Assembly (NCBI GenBank): GCA_003024985.2
Contig: PXIH01S0019284.1
Direction: 5' to 3' (one strand)
Origin: Euperipatoides rowelli
Taxonomy: Eukaryota; Onychophora; Udeonychophora; Euonychophora; Peripatopsidae
DNA length: 11,134 nucleotides
Part shown: piece after piece, positions 1 through 7,145 of the stretch
Layout: each line of letters begins with the position of its first letter
Numbering within the stretch: position 1 is the first letter of the stretch
Made by a program: the position numbers and the translations under genes
The notes under the pieces: model-generated
The model's input: the letters and a program-made list of their open reading frames with translations, nothing else
Database searches by the model: none
What the model was told of the DNA's origin: nothing

Positions 1-630
1 TGTATAAAAATATAGTTATTATTAATACCTAAATATTTCATTATAGGTTACTAATGGTTGTCATCACAGCAATTTTTTAATCCGCTCAAAATAAATAAGA
101 ATTTATTTTATAATCGAATAGAGCACCCCAAAATTACTCAGGGTGGGGAGGTTTCAAGTCAATCAGAGAAATAATCTATGAATTATGAGCGATCNCAAAC
201 AAAGAATTTGATATACAGAGTATTGCAACAGCACCATTACAACCTATCGCAGTGAATACACACACACACATACATAAGTTGAAGGCATACATTCAAACAT
301 TTATTTAATAGAGATTCATTTCATTATAAAATTACAAAGTATTAGAAGTCGAGTGAGCAAAGAAAAACCTATTGTACGTTAGGAAACCCCCAATGAGCCT
401 GGTCAGCACAAATATCTTTATAATAATTTAAATGTAGCATGGAGTTTATTTTAATAGCAGTGATAGTTCAAAGATCTCATTTATGATGAGAATATTAACT
501 TCAAACTAAGATTAATATAACCATTATAAACTTAATTGCCACTAGAGATATTTCCCTTTTAATCACAACTCACACACTGGGGATTCCCTTTTTATAAGTC
601 CCCAGCAAATAAATAAGATATTCCAAATAA
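1..630. other. AT-rich gene-free segment with hairpins and a short CA repeat
   Basis: No reading frame or homology is recognisable on either strand. Visible structure: an inverted repeat at 88-109 (9-bp perfect arms, AAAATAAAT/ATTTATTTT, 4-nt loop), a short (AC)n run at 258-270, and a hairpin at 577-605 with perfect 7-bp arms CTGGGGA/TCCCCAG around 15 nt. The AT hairpin is expected by chance in such sequence; the GC one is a little less so. One unresolved base lies at 195. Confidence 0.7.
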
Positions 631-1010
631 ATATTTTTAGACTAAAACATTATTTACCATAACTTTTTTTTTAAAAAAAAGTTCATGTCAAAAAAAAAAA
701 AGTTCATGTCAAAAAAAAAAAAGTTTGCCTCAACAAAAAATGTAGTTTTATATTTCCACTTAGGATTTTTTTAACTAAAAAATTATATAGTGTAAGCTTT
801 TTTTACTGTAACTTTTTTTATTGTGACTTTTTTTTGCCATAACTTTTTTTTAAAAAAATTCACCTCAAGAAAAAGTTTTATATTTCCACTTAAGAATTTT
901 TAACTAAAAATTATTTAGTGTAAACTTTTTTAAGAAAATTAAACTTAAGAAAAAACATGTAGTTTTATATTTACATATAAGATTTTATTTTTTCTAAAAA
1001 TGAGTTACCT
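631..1010. repeat. Diverged tandem array, period about 87-134 bp
   Basis: The motif AGTTTTATATTTCCACTTA recurs at 744, 874 and, more diverged, 961. The following (A)ACTAAAA...TTATTTA/ATATAG block with TGTAA and a T-run recurs near 640, 772 and 902. Spacing is about 130 bp between the first copies and about 87 bp to the last, so units vary in length. Nested in the first unit is a 21-bp repeat (GTTCATGTC plus an A-run) at 681-701 and 702-722, with a degenerate third copy from 723. T-runs followed by A-runs (661-682, 839-858) form AT inverted repeats. It looks like a decayed satellite or minisatellite; no coding content. Confidence 0.75.
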
Positions 1011-1075
1011 TATTCTATCTTATTTTTTTAAAATACGCTTCATGACTAAATAAAATCCTCAACTATGAAATTAGT

Positions 1076-1260
1076 TTTTTCCCCACTTAGAGAATGAAAT
1101 AGCTACCAACCAACTAACCAAATCACATAAAATCTAATGAATGAGTTTCCCCCCATAGACTTAACCAATGAAACAGTTTCTAACCACTCAATCATATGAA
1201 GGCTTAGAAACAACCCTAATCACATTATACATAACTCCTATATAAACACCAAATTTTTTA
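1076..1260 (+). promoter_or_regulatory. Possible promoter of the RNR relic: duplicated block, CCAAT and TATA-like box
   Basis: Two blocks of about 50 bp, starting near 1075 and 1145, align: TTTTCCCC, then a TTAGA/ATAGACTTA stretch, an AATGAAA core, a run of ACCAAC/TAACCACT, and ATCACAT/ATCATAT. The second contains CCAAT at 1165-1169. A TATA-like box TATATAAA lies at 1239-1246, about 70 bp downstream of the CCAAT and 100-120 bp before the candidate start codons of the RNR relic (1348, 1360, 1363). The spacing would suit an RNA polymerase II promoter. In AT-rich DNA such matches arise easily, so this is an inference from position. If it belongs to the relic, it argues against a plain processed pseudogene, which would lack its promoter. 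Confidence 0.3.
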
Positions 1261-1347
1261 TAAAATATTATTTCACCACTGCTGCTGTTGTTTCATTGAA
1301 AGTATTTTTTTAATTCATACTGTGATATTGACTACATTATTGGTGGA

Positions 1348-2337
1348 ATGAAATCTATTATGATGACAGGTGATAATACAGAGATCAAACCCCAATAGAT
1401 TTGTTATTTTTCCTATTCAATATCATGATATATGGATGAGGTATAAAAAAGCTAAAGCATCATTTTGGTCTGTTGAAGAAGTTGATTTATCTAAAGATTT
1501 AGATGATTGGGGAAAACNTAAACNAAATGAATGACATTTCATTTCACATATACTCACATTTTTTGCTGCTAGTGATGGGATAGTCAATGAAAATTTAGTT
1601 GAAAGGTTTAGTCNAGAAGTTCAAGTACCAGAGGCATGCTGTTTCTATGGCTTTCAAATTGATATCAAGAATATTCACTCTGAAATGTATTCTTTACTTA
1701 TTGATACCTACATAAAGGATCCAAAGGAGAGAGAGAGACCAATTCTTCAAACCTATTGAAACACTACCATGTGTTAAAAAGAAAGCTGATTCTGCATTGA
1801 ATTGGATTACTTATACAACAGCTACATTTAGAGAATGTATTATAGCTTTTGCTGCTGTAGAAGGTATTTTCTTTTCCGGTTCTTTTGCAGCTATATTTTG
1901 GTTGAAGAAAAAAAGGATTAATGCCTGTTTAACATTCAGCAATGAACTTATTAGTAGAGATGAAGGACTTCATTGTGACTTTGCCTGTTTATTATTCAAT
2001 TATCTTCTATAAAGACTTTCTAAAGAATGTATTATATAAATCATTTCAGATGCAGTTAAAATTAAACAAGAATTTCTCACAGAAGCACTTCCTGTTGCCA
2101 TGCTTGGTATGAATTGCAATCTTATGAAAAAATATACTGAATTGTAGCAGATCGATCACTACTTAAACTTGAATCTGCTAAAATTTATAAAAAATCAAAT
2201 CTATTTGATTTTATGGAATATATTTCACTGGAAGGAAAAATCAATTTCTTTGAAAGGAAAGTCGGGAGTATCACAAAGCCGGAGTTATGTTTGGATGTAA
2301 AGAAAATCATATCTTTATTCTAGATGCAGACTTCTGA
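1348..2337 (+). pseudogene. RRM2: Ribonucleotide reductase small subunit (R2), intronless broken copy
   Basis: Class I R2 carries the di-iron/tyrosyl radical and, with the large subunit, makes deoxynucleotides. Recognisable pieces in order: [12 protein letters not shown] (from 1388), [85 protein letters not shown] and the C-terminal LDADF just before TGA at 2335-2337. By mouse R2 numbering the ligands D139, H173, E233, E267 and H270 and radical Y177 (codon 1688-1690) are present, but E170 of the ExxH motif is Lys (AAG, 1667-1669). Breaks: frame changes near 1387, 1738-1752, 2144 and 2263; stops at 1532, 2010 and 2037. Candidate ATGs at 1348, 1360 and 1363 leave only some 10-15 residues before NPNRF, against roughly 70 in vertebrate RRM2. 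There are no introns and no clear poly(A) tail. It is either a retrocopy or a captured viral R2. Family certain, origin open. Confidence 0.93.
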
Positions 2338-2414
2338 TTTCTAAATATGACTTTTTAATGAAATATATAAAACTCACCAATAATGAAAATATATTTTACT
2401 TTGAAAATTATATA

Positions 2415-2420
2415 AATAAA
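2415..2420 (+). promoter_or_regulatory. AATAAA polyadenylation-signal match after the RNR relic
   Basis: AATAAA lies 77 bp after the stop codon of the R2 relic. The distance suits a short 3' UTR, but no poly(A) tract follows within the next 30 bp and the hexamer is common in this AT-rich DNA. Confidence 0.25.
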
Positions 2421-2655
2421 TTCTTAAACTAAAAGTATTGTTTCATTTTTTTTTCTATTTCATTTATATATACTCAAAACAAAAACCTCATAAACTTATC
2501 TACAATCTTTATATTATCTTATTTAGATTTTTAATTTTGGTTTTTCAAACATTAATAAATATTTTTTACATGCTTATTTATTAAACCTCAAAAAATTTTA
2601 TTAATTGAAAAAAAAAATTAAACATTCGTGAGAAGCACAATGATGTGGAGATTAT

Positions 2656-2735
2656 ATATTAATAAATAGATTAGGGTAGAATATTTTTAACCACATATTA
2701 ATAAATAGAGTAGGCTATATTTTTTTAAACCCATA
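2656..2735. repeat. Tandem direct repeat, two copies of about 39 bp
   Basis: Copy one (2656-2694) and copy two (2695-2735) both read ATATTAATAAATAGA, then a GGGTAG/GTAGGC stretch, ATATTTTT, and AACCAC/AAACCCA. They are adjacent and differ by a few substitutions and small indels. A simple local duplication. Confidence 0.7.
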
Positions 2736-2945
2736 ATTGTAATTTACTAAGACAGAATAATTTGGGGATCATTATAGATAAAAGTCTAAAATTAAAATCA
2801 ACATATCAAATACTAATAAAATAAAAAAAATATAACAAAAACATAAACTTTCATTATAGAGTATACCAAATTTTAATGAATCATGACATTTTGTTATTTT
2901 TATAAAATATATTATACTATATAAAATGTATAAAGCTGAAAGTCA

Positions 2946-3474
2946 TTACACAAATAGCACTAGCTGCAATACCACATAAAAAGGTTTTATGGCATGGCAT
3001 ATGCATTCTCTTCTTATATCAGGTTGCCCTGTATAAAATTCAATGAATCCAATTAATCCATTATGGTCCATTATCCAATTTATCAAGTTACTATCCACAA
3101 AGGTGGTGAGTTAATCTGATATTCTAATGACAAAGTCAGACACTTCTTTGTTCACACACTCCTTGGCTAACACACCCCAAATACCAATAAACCAATATTT
3201 TGCCACATTCGATACCATATCCAAAAATCTTATTGGTGACTCTCTGAAATGTAGAATATACAGAATTCAGTGTAATGTATAATGAATTACACAGTTCATT
3301 AAAAACTTCTGTATATCTCTCCTCAAATTCATCACTGAAGCTTTGCATCATTAAGTGGAATTCATTGCTGGGTGATAATGGTAGTGGATTTTCCCATTCG
3401 ATCCCCTTTTGGGTTAATTTATGTAGTATATAGTCAATTACAATACTCCTGGTTATGTTATTGTTAATTTTTCA
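2946..3474 (-). pseudogene. Bcl-2/Bcl-xL-type apoptosis regulator, intronless broken copy
   Basis: Anti-apoptotic Bcl-2 proteins sit on mitochondrial membranes and hold BH3 proteins and Bax/Bak in a surface groove. All homology regions are seen on the minus strand in order: BH4-like (3394-3450, SIVIDYILHKLTQKG...EW), BH3 (3313-3351, QSFSDEFEERY), BH1 (3172-3216, GIECGKIL, where family members usually have GVNWGRI), BH2 (3036-3080, WIMDHNGLIGF) and a hydrophobic end before TAA at 2946-2948. The DEFE-RY stretch looks closer to Bcl-xL than Bcl-2. The BH4-to-BH1 frame is open from just after a TGA to 3136; a frameshift near 3165-3175 and a stop at 3111-3113 break it. No ATG precedes BH4. The BH4-BH3 linker is about 15 residues against tens of residues in vertebrate Bcl-2/Bcl-xL. 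The usual intron within BH2 is absent. Retrocopy or captured viral homologue. Confidence 0.85.
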
Positions 3475-3904
3475 GTTAAATAAGTATCCACAAGAAGATG
3501 ATGATGAGTTATGTTTCCATTCTATATTTTTTCTCCTACAACTAAAAGCTTGTTTGTCATTGGGTGTTTATAGTTGAGATTATGCTCATGCTCAAACTAC
3601 AGATTTAGATGGTGTTATTCTACTATCAGACTCAACAATATAATAGTTCTTTACTCAATGAAAATATAAGTTTCCTAGGGTTGAGTGATCATTGAAATAT
3701 CTCCAGAATATTTAGGCATGATAAAAAGATGGGTATCATAATGGGGGGAAAAGTTATTAAAAAATATAATAAGAAGAATATTCACAATATCACATTAAGG
3801 ATATTATTTTAAGCATAGTTTGGTTTTAAATGTCCTATAATGGCAGTGGTGCCTACTGTATACAGTATAATATAATAAACTAGCTTACTTTTATTTTATA
3901 GTAC
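3475..3904. other. Unassigned AT-rich segment
   Basis: No gene recognised. A short plus-strand stretch at about 3485-3555 reads as an acidic run (EDDDE) followed by a hydrophobic helix-like segment. It faintly resembles a BESS motif of MADF-BESS proteins, but it is too short to call. The rest has many stops in all frames. Confidence 0.5.
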
Positions 3905-4190
3905 TACTAAAAAATGAAGGTTGGAGGGGGAGGGGAAGCAGCCAAATGAAGGGAAGGCGGAGAGAACAGACTGTGGCCAGCCAAATATTCTCAATAGGAT
4001 GGGTGTTTTCACTGGCATTAATGGGCAAAATACTGTAGCAGTGGGGAAGGGCAGAAAACATGGTCTGCTGATAAGTTCAGGGGAAAAGGGGCATGGGCAA
4101 TGGCCAGCCAGGTTCAGGGTAGGGGTGCACAAGCAGTGGCCATCAGGTAGCAGTCAGTATTTTTTCAACAAGGACAGGCCAAATAATATT
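3905..4190. other. G-rich, GC-elevated block of unknown origin
   Basis: By hand count, 123 of the 240 bases in 3901-4140 are G or C, about half, whereas the flanks are strongly AT-rich. The plus strand is G-rich with runs such as GGAGGGGGAGGGG near 3923. TGGCCAGCCA occurs twice (3974-3983, 4101-4110), and AGCAGTGG variants recur (near 4036 and 4132). Low stop density leaves open frames on both strands (3921-4241 plus, 3896-4132 minus), but neither shows a recognisable domain and both look like by-products of composition. It may be a fragment of another repeat or a decayed minisatellite. It ends close to the splice-acceptor-like site of the next feature. Confidence 0.55.
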
Positions 4191-4200
4191 TTCCTTGACT

Positions 4201-4227
4201 GTTTTTCTTATTTATATTTTTTCTTAG
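4201..4227 (+). promoter_or_regulatory. Splice-acceptor-like site
   Basis: A long T-rich tract ends in TTCTTAG at 4221-4227, and the transposon-type reading frame can be followed from the next base. The pattern matches a metazoan 3' splice site, suggesting the ORF was an internal or last exon. T-rich tracts are common here, so this is a positional inference. Confidence 0.35.
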
Positions 4228-4789
4228 GCTTGTGTTTGTAACTCAGATTTCTGTTCAAAAGCTAGATGCAATAGCATAACTTTAGAAAGAAAAACTGCAT
4301 TATACGAAGAGTATAACCTTTCCTATGATTGTCAGTCCATGGCTTTGATGAAAAATATAAAAATGATAGAACCAGCAAGACGGAGGAAAGATAATACTGA
4401 AGAATCCTGCAAAAAGTACACTTTCAAATACAATATTTCAGNAAAAGNGGTCTNTNAAAAGACATTACTTGACATTTATTCCATCATAAAAAGGCGCTTT
4501 CAAACACTGCAGTCTAAAATGAAGCAAGGGATCTTGTCTCCAAAAGACAATCGTGGAAAGCACAAAAATCGTCCACGTTATTAGTCTTGCTGTCAAAGAA
4601 TCTATCAGAAACCATATTTCAAGCTTCTCCAAACAACTGAGCCACTATAGTAACCAACAATCTAAGAAAGAGGGTCTAAGCTCAGAACTTAATTTAAGTA
4701 GACTGTATCATCTTTATAAACAAAAATATCCTGAAAATCAAGTAAAAAAAACACTATATGATGAAATATTTCACAATGATTTTAAATAA
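4228..4789 (+). pseudogene. Relic of a transposon-type ORF, RGKH/SHY family
   Basis: The frame is readable from 4228, upstream of the first ATG (4339), beginning with a Cys-rich stretch (CVCNSDFCSKARC). It continues through the PARRRKD, CKKYTF and KTLLDIY segments to DNRGKH at 4546-4563. The frame then shifts by one base near 4570-4582 and goes on through KESIRNHISSF, LSHYS, a KMY-like LYHLYKQKYPEN and an IFHNDF segment, stopping at 4787-4789. From memory of the family, repetitive proteins with RGKH, HI..FP..SHY and IF..FN blocks in this order, often followed by PKKDQC, are frequent in arthropod and other invertebrate genomes and behave like DNA-transposon proteins. I cannot give a superfamily name. 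The C-terminal half, including any catalytic part, is missing: antisense LINE sequence follows at once. Four N bases lie at 4442-4456. Confidence 0.6.
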
Positions 4790-5150
4790 CGTTTTGGTCT
4801 GCCCAGATCTGATACTTGCAAGTATTTGCTGTTCAAATAAGGAGGGGCATGTCCATTGACAATCTTCCACATCTGCAATAGCAAGTGAATATCTTTCATA
4901 GAGTGAAGTTTGAACCATTTTAGACATTCCAATGCCCTGGATGCACTTGATGGCCCGCTGCCATTCTGGCAGCTGAGTTGGCCACCACCTGTAGTCTTTT
5001 TGAGAGTTTGACCCATCCAAATTATGTCACCATAATTGAGGTAGGGAGAAATGAGAGCATTATAAATTAGAATGAAATGTTTCTTTGAAAGAATCAAGCT
5101 TAGTCTGAACAACATTTTGTTCAGACCAGTAAACAAAAGGCCTTTGAAAA
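4790..5150 (-). mobile_element. LINE reverse-transcriptase C-terminal fragment (CR1/L2/Jockey-like)
   Basis: On the minus strand the post-catalytic part of a non-LTR retrotransposon ORF2 is readable: an LSLILSKKHFILIYNALISPYLNYGDIIW block (5020-5115), then LQVVANSAARM in a shifted frame near 4970-5000, then back to ALECLKWFKLHS and LLLQMWKIVNGHAPPYL (4850-4930). This order (L-YN-L--P---Y---W, LQ--QN-AAR, L-WL----R, KI-NG-APPYL) is typical of CR1/L2-like and related LINEs. Two compensating frame changes show decay. The catalytic palm (FADD) lies outside the fragment. The 5' side ends near an A/T run at 5145-5157 and the 3' side stops abruptly at the transposase relic, so it is truncated at both ends. 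The exact clade cannot be decided by eye. Confidence 0.8.
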
Positions 5151-6230
5151 AAAAAATGTAGTTTAAATATAAGACAAAATTTCATTTCCAACAAGCATGC
5201 GGTTCTTAAAGTTACCCCACCACTTTACAGCATTCTTAGCTTTAACAACAGTTTTTTTTAACATTTATTTTACTACAAGATTCTATCTATAAATAAAATA
5301 TCTCAATCGAATTCATATAAAACTTTTATGATTAAACCATTTTTACATAAGTATTTTATTTATTTTTAATTTATAAGCTCATAGTAGTCTATATTGATTG
5401 ATTCAAATAATTCTTAATTGTTGTTTCTTTTCATTTTTTTAATTTATTATAAAATTTCACTTTTATTAATGATATATTTTTCTTTCTGTAAGAAGAGAAA
5501 CTTCAGAGGGATTATTGTAAAACTTTCATTATACATTTTGTTTTTTCTTTTCAGGTAAATGTTAGCTAATTAGCTCACTATATAAGAAGAAACTGCAATG
5601 TAATTAATTTTCATTTTGTAGACTATAGGAACAAAAGAACAGCACAATAACTCATTTGTATTTCTGGAGGCCACATATTGTATGGACTGAAAGAAATATT
5701 GAAATAATATTTCAAAGAAATTCTCTTCTATTTAGAATGTAGTTTTATGATTAAAAATCTTTGTTTAGTTTTCATATGCTGTGGGCTAATCTAAGGTTAG
5801 CGTATATTATAATCCACATAATATTTTTTGTTTATAACTAATTAATAATCTAATGATTGCAATTAAAATTGTTTTAGTTATTAGTTTTTACCACCTATAG
5901 GATCTATTTTTGCTTTAGGTCTCAATGGCTTTAAACCATGCTGAGCTATTCTCACAAATCTATATAGCAAACTCATCAGCAACATTTATTCCAGAAACAT
6001 TCAGGCTATGTTTTTAAAAAAAAAACTTTGAGCTTGGAGTGACTGTATACATCAGGTAGTACAAACAGAGTGAGAAAGAGTTAAAAATTATTCAAATTTG
6101 CTAACAGAATAATAAAAGATGGAGACGAAAGGATAAAAAAGATGTACAGTAAAAGAAAAAAGCCTTTAAAAGTATAATTTTAGCAAAACCTTCACCTGAA
6201 GCTGCTTTTAAAGGTATATTGTCAGACAGA
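5151..6230. other. Long AT-rich stretch without recognisable genes
   Basis: No open frame of note and no homology recognised on either strand. Visible: a perfect 12-bp palindrome AGCTAATTAGCT at 5564-5575, numerous A/T runs, and from about 6110 a purine-rich tract leading into the tRNA-like sequence. The last 100 bp (6130-6230) may be the tail of the tRNA-derived element that follows on the minus strand. Confidence 0.6.
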
Positions 6231-6234
6231 AAAA

Positions 6235-6312
6235 ACAACCGTAGCAGGATTCAAACCTACGATGTCTGGCTTTTACATTTTAAAGTCAGCATGCATGTCA
6301 TCTGCACCACCA
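6235..6312 (-). mobile_element. tRNA-like sequence, probable tRNA-derived SINE head or tRNA pseudogene
   Basis: On the minus strand there is an A-box match TGGTGCAGATGACA (6296-6309) and a B-box match GGTTTGAATCC (6247-6257), one base off GGTTCGAATCC. A T-arm folds with five pairs (GTAGG/CCTGC), a D-stem with GTGC/GCAT (one wobble), and an anticodon-type stem pairs CTGAC with GCCAG. The anticodon loop is 14 nt instead of 7, apparently by an inserted AT-rich 7-mer, and the acceptor strands do not pair, so it is not a working tRNA. On the minus strand it is followed by about 100 bp with CTTTTAAA repeats and T-runs, as in a SINE body. Amino-acid identity cannot be assigned. Confidence 0.55.
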
Positions 6313-6439
6313 AAACATAGACAATAGCCATTGCTATCTCATTGACTGAAAACAATTCATTTTTCAGCATTTAAATAGTCACTGCTGTAGTAAAACATCT
6401 TGTAGTGTCAAAATAGACAATTATAGAGAGGAAGTAGTG

Positions 6440-6560
6440 CCTAGACCAAGCCTGGGCAAACCCCGGCCCATGGGCCAGTTACAGCCCGATTCAAAATATT
6501 GTCTGGCTCATGAGAGAATTAATAAATATATAACAATTCGGCCCGCACACTAAGTCTAGG
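6440..6560. mobile_element. Short hAT-like non-autonomous DNA element candidate
   Basis: The left side reads CCTAGACCAAGCCTGGGCAAACCCCGGCCCATGGGCC. A start of the form GGGCAAAC--CGGCCC--GGGCC followed by a second GGCCCG is, from memory, common at the ends of hAT-type elements in many animals. The right side carries CGGCCCGCACACTAAGTCTAGG, so CCTAGAC (6440-6446) and GTCTAGG (6554-6560) form 7-bp inverted ends, with GGCCG-type sequence inside both. The interior is about 60 bp of AT-rich DNA. No transposase is present. A clean 8-bp target duplication is not seen; CTAGACCA and CTAGGACC are only partly alike. Outer boundaries are therefore uncertain. Confidence 0.5.
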
Positions 6561-6645
6561 ACCGCACTAGAGTTTAAACATCGCGTCTAATAATTGGGGC
6601 ACTTCAAACGTGTTACAAACAAGGGATCGCACTAGCGTTTGAAAC
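6559..6645. repeat. Imperfect direct repeat with an internal inverted repeat
   Basis: GGACCGCACTAGAGTTTAAA (from 6559) recurs as GGATCGCACTAGCGTTTGAA (from 6624), a 65-bp offset with few mismatches. Overlapping the second copy, TTCAAACG (6603-6610) and CGTTTGAA (6636-6643) are perfect 8-bp inverted arms around 25 nt. CpG is more frequent than in the flanks. It may be part of the neighbouring hAT-like element. Confidence 0.6.
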
Positions 6646-7145
6646 GGAACGTTTTCAGGATGAGATACTGGCTACTCCAACACAATTCATATCGGCTACT
6701 AGATGATAATACGTACAACAATTTATTATATACGGTACACAATATTCCAAGATGTACGAATTATTGTAAATTGAATGGAATTTCATTTTATTAATAAAAT
6801 TAACAATCAAATATTCTATAAAGTATAAATACAATAACAAATTAAAAAAAAATTGTACTGTATATATAAAATATTATTCCTTATTCAAATTTCAAAATTT
6901 AATTCCATGTTGAATGAATTTGAAAACGGCACATTTTCTTTTTAAGATTGCTTAACAACTATCCAATCGTAATTTTTTTTTTTAAAGAAATTATAAAATG
7001 TTTTTCTGAATCAAGCCAATTATCGTCTATAAATAGCTTTCTTTAACAATAACTTAAGGAAAAATAAAAAATCCCCTCCTTCTTTGTGCGGAAATAAATG
7101 TGTTATGTGATGAAATTGTCTATTTATTTTTATGTTTATGTTGTC
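6646..7145. other. AT-rich spacer
   Basis: A 61-codon minus-strand frame (6655-6840) is low-complexity and rich in Tyr, Ile and Asn, as expected from AT bias. No domain is recognised. Poly(T)/poly(A) runs at 6969-6980 and elsewhere. Confidence 0.65.

Larger units (their letters stand above)
2338..2945. other. AT-rich spacer between the two gene relics
   Basis: No coding similarity seen on either strand. It is dominated by A/T runs and holds the 39-bp direct repeat listed separately. If the RNR and Bcl-2 relics share an origin, this spacer should be old viral or host intergenic sequence; nothing in it decides. Confidence 0.6.

Noticed and set aside
88-109. AT hairpin as a terminator or structural RNA
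   Set aside because: AT-only inverted repeats of this size are expected by chance in this composition, and no adjoining gene uses it.
258-270. CA microsatellite as a notable feature
   Set aside because: Only about six repeat units; common background in animal genomes.
631-1010. CRISPR-like array
   Set aside because: Repeat units are diverged, AT-rich, irregular in length and lack unique spacers between constant short repeats; the setting is a eukaryotic genome.
1797-2012. A stand-alone 71-codon gene
   Set aside because: It is the middle segment of the broken R2 gene; similarity continues in other frames on both sides.
1348-2337. A functional ribonucleotide reductase gene with introns explaining the frame changes
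   Set aside because: The frame changes are one- or two-base slips inside conserved blocks with no splice-site sequences, and stop codons lie within conserved segments.
3896-4132. Minus-strand 78-codon frame and the overlapping plus-strand 106-codon frame at 3921-4241
   Set aside because: Both are open because the block is GC-rich with few stops; the composition is low-complexity and no domain is recognisable.
4754-5020. Minus-strand 88-codon frame as a separate gene
   Set aside because: It overlaps the LINE fragment in another frame and represents at most a frame-shifted piece of that same reverse-transcriptase ORF.
6655-6840. Minus-strand 61-codon frame
   Set aside because: Low-complexity Tyr/Ile/Asn-rich translation of AT-rich DNA, with no family resemblance.
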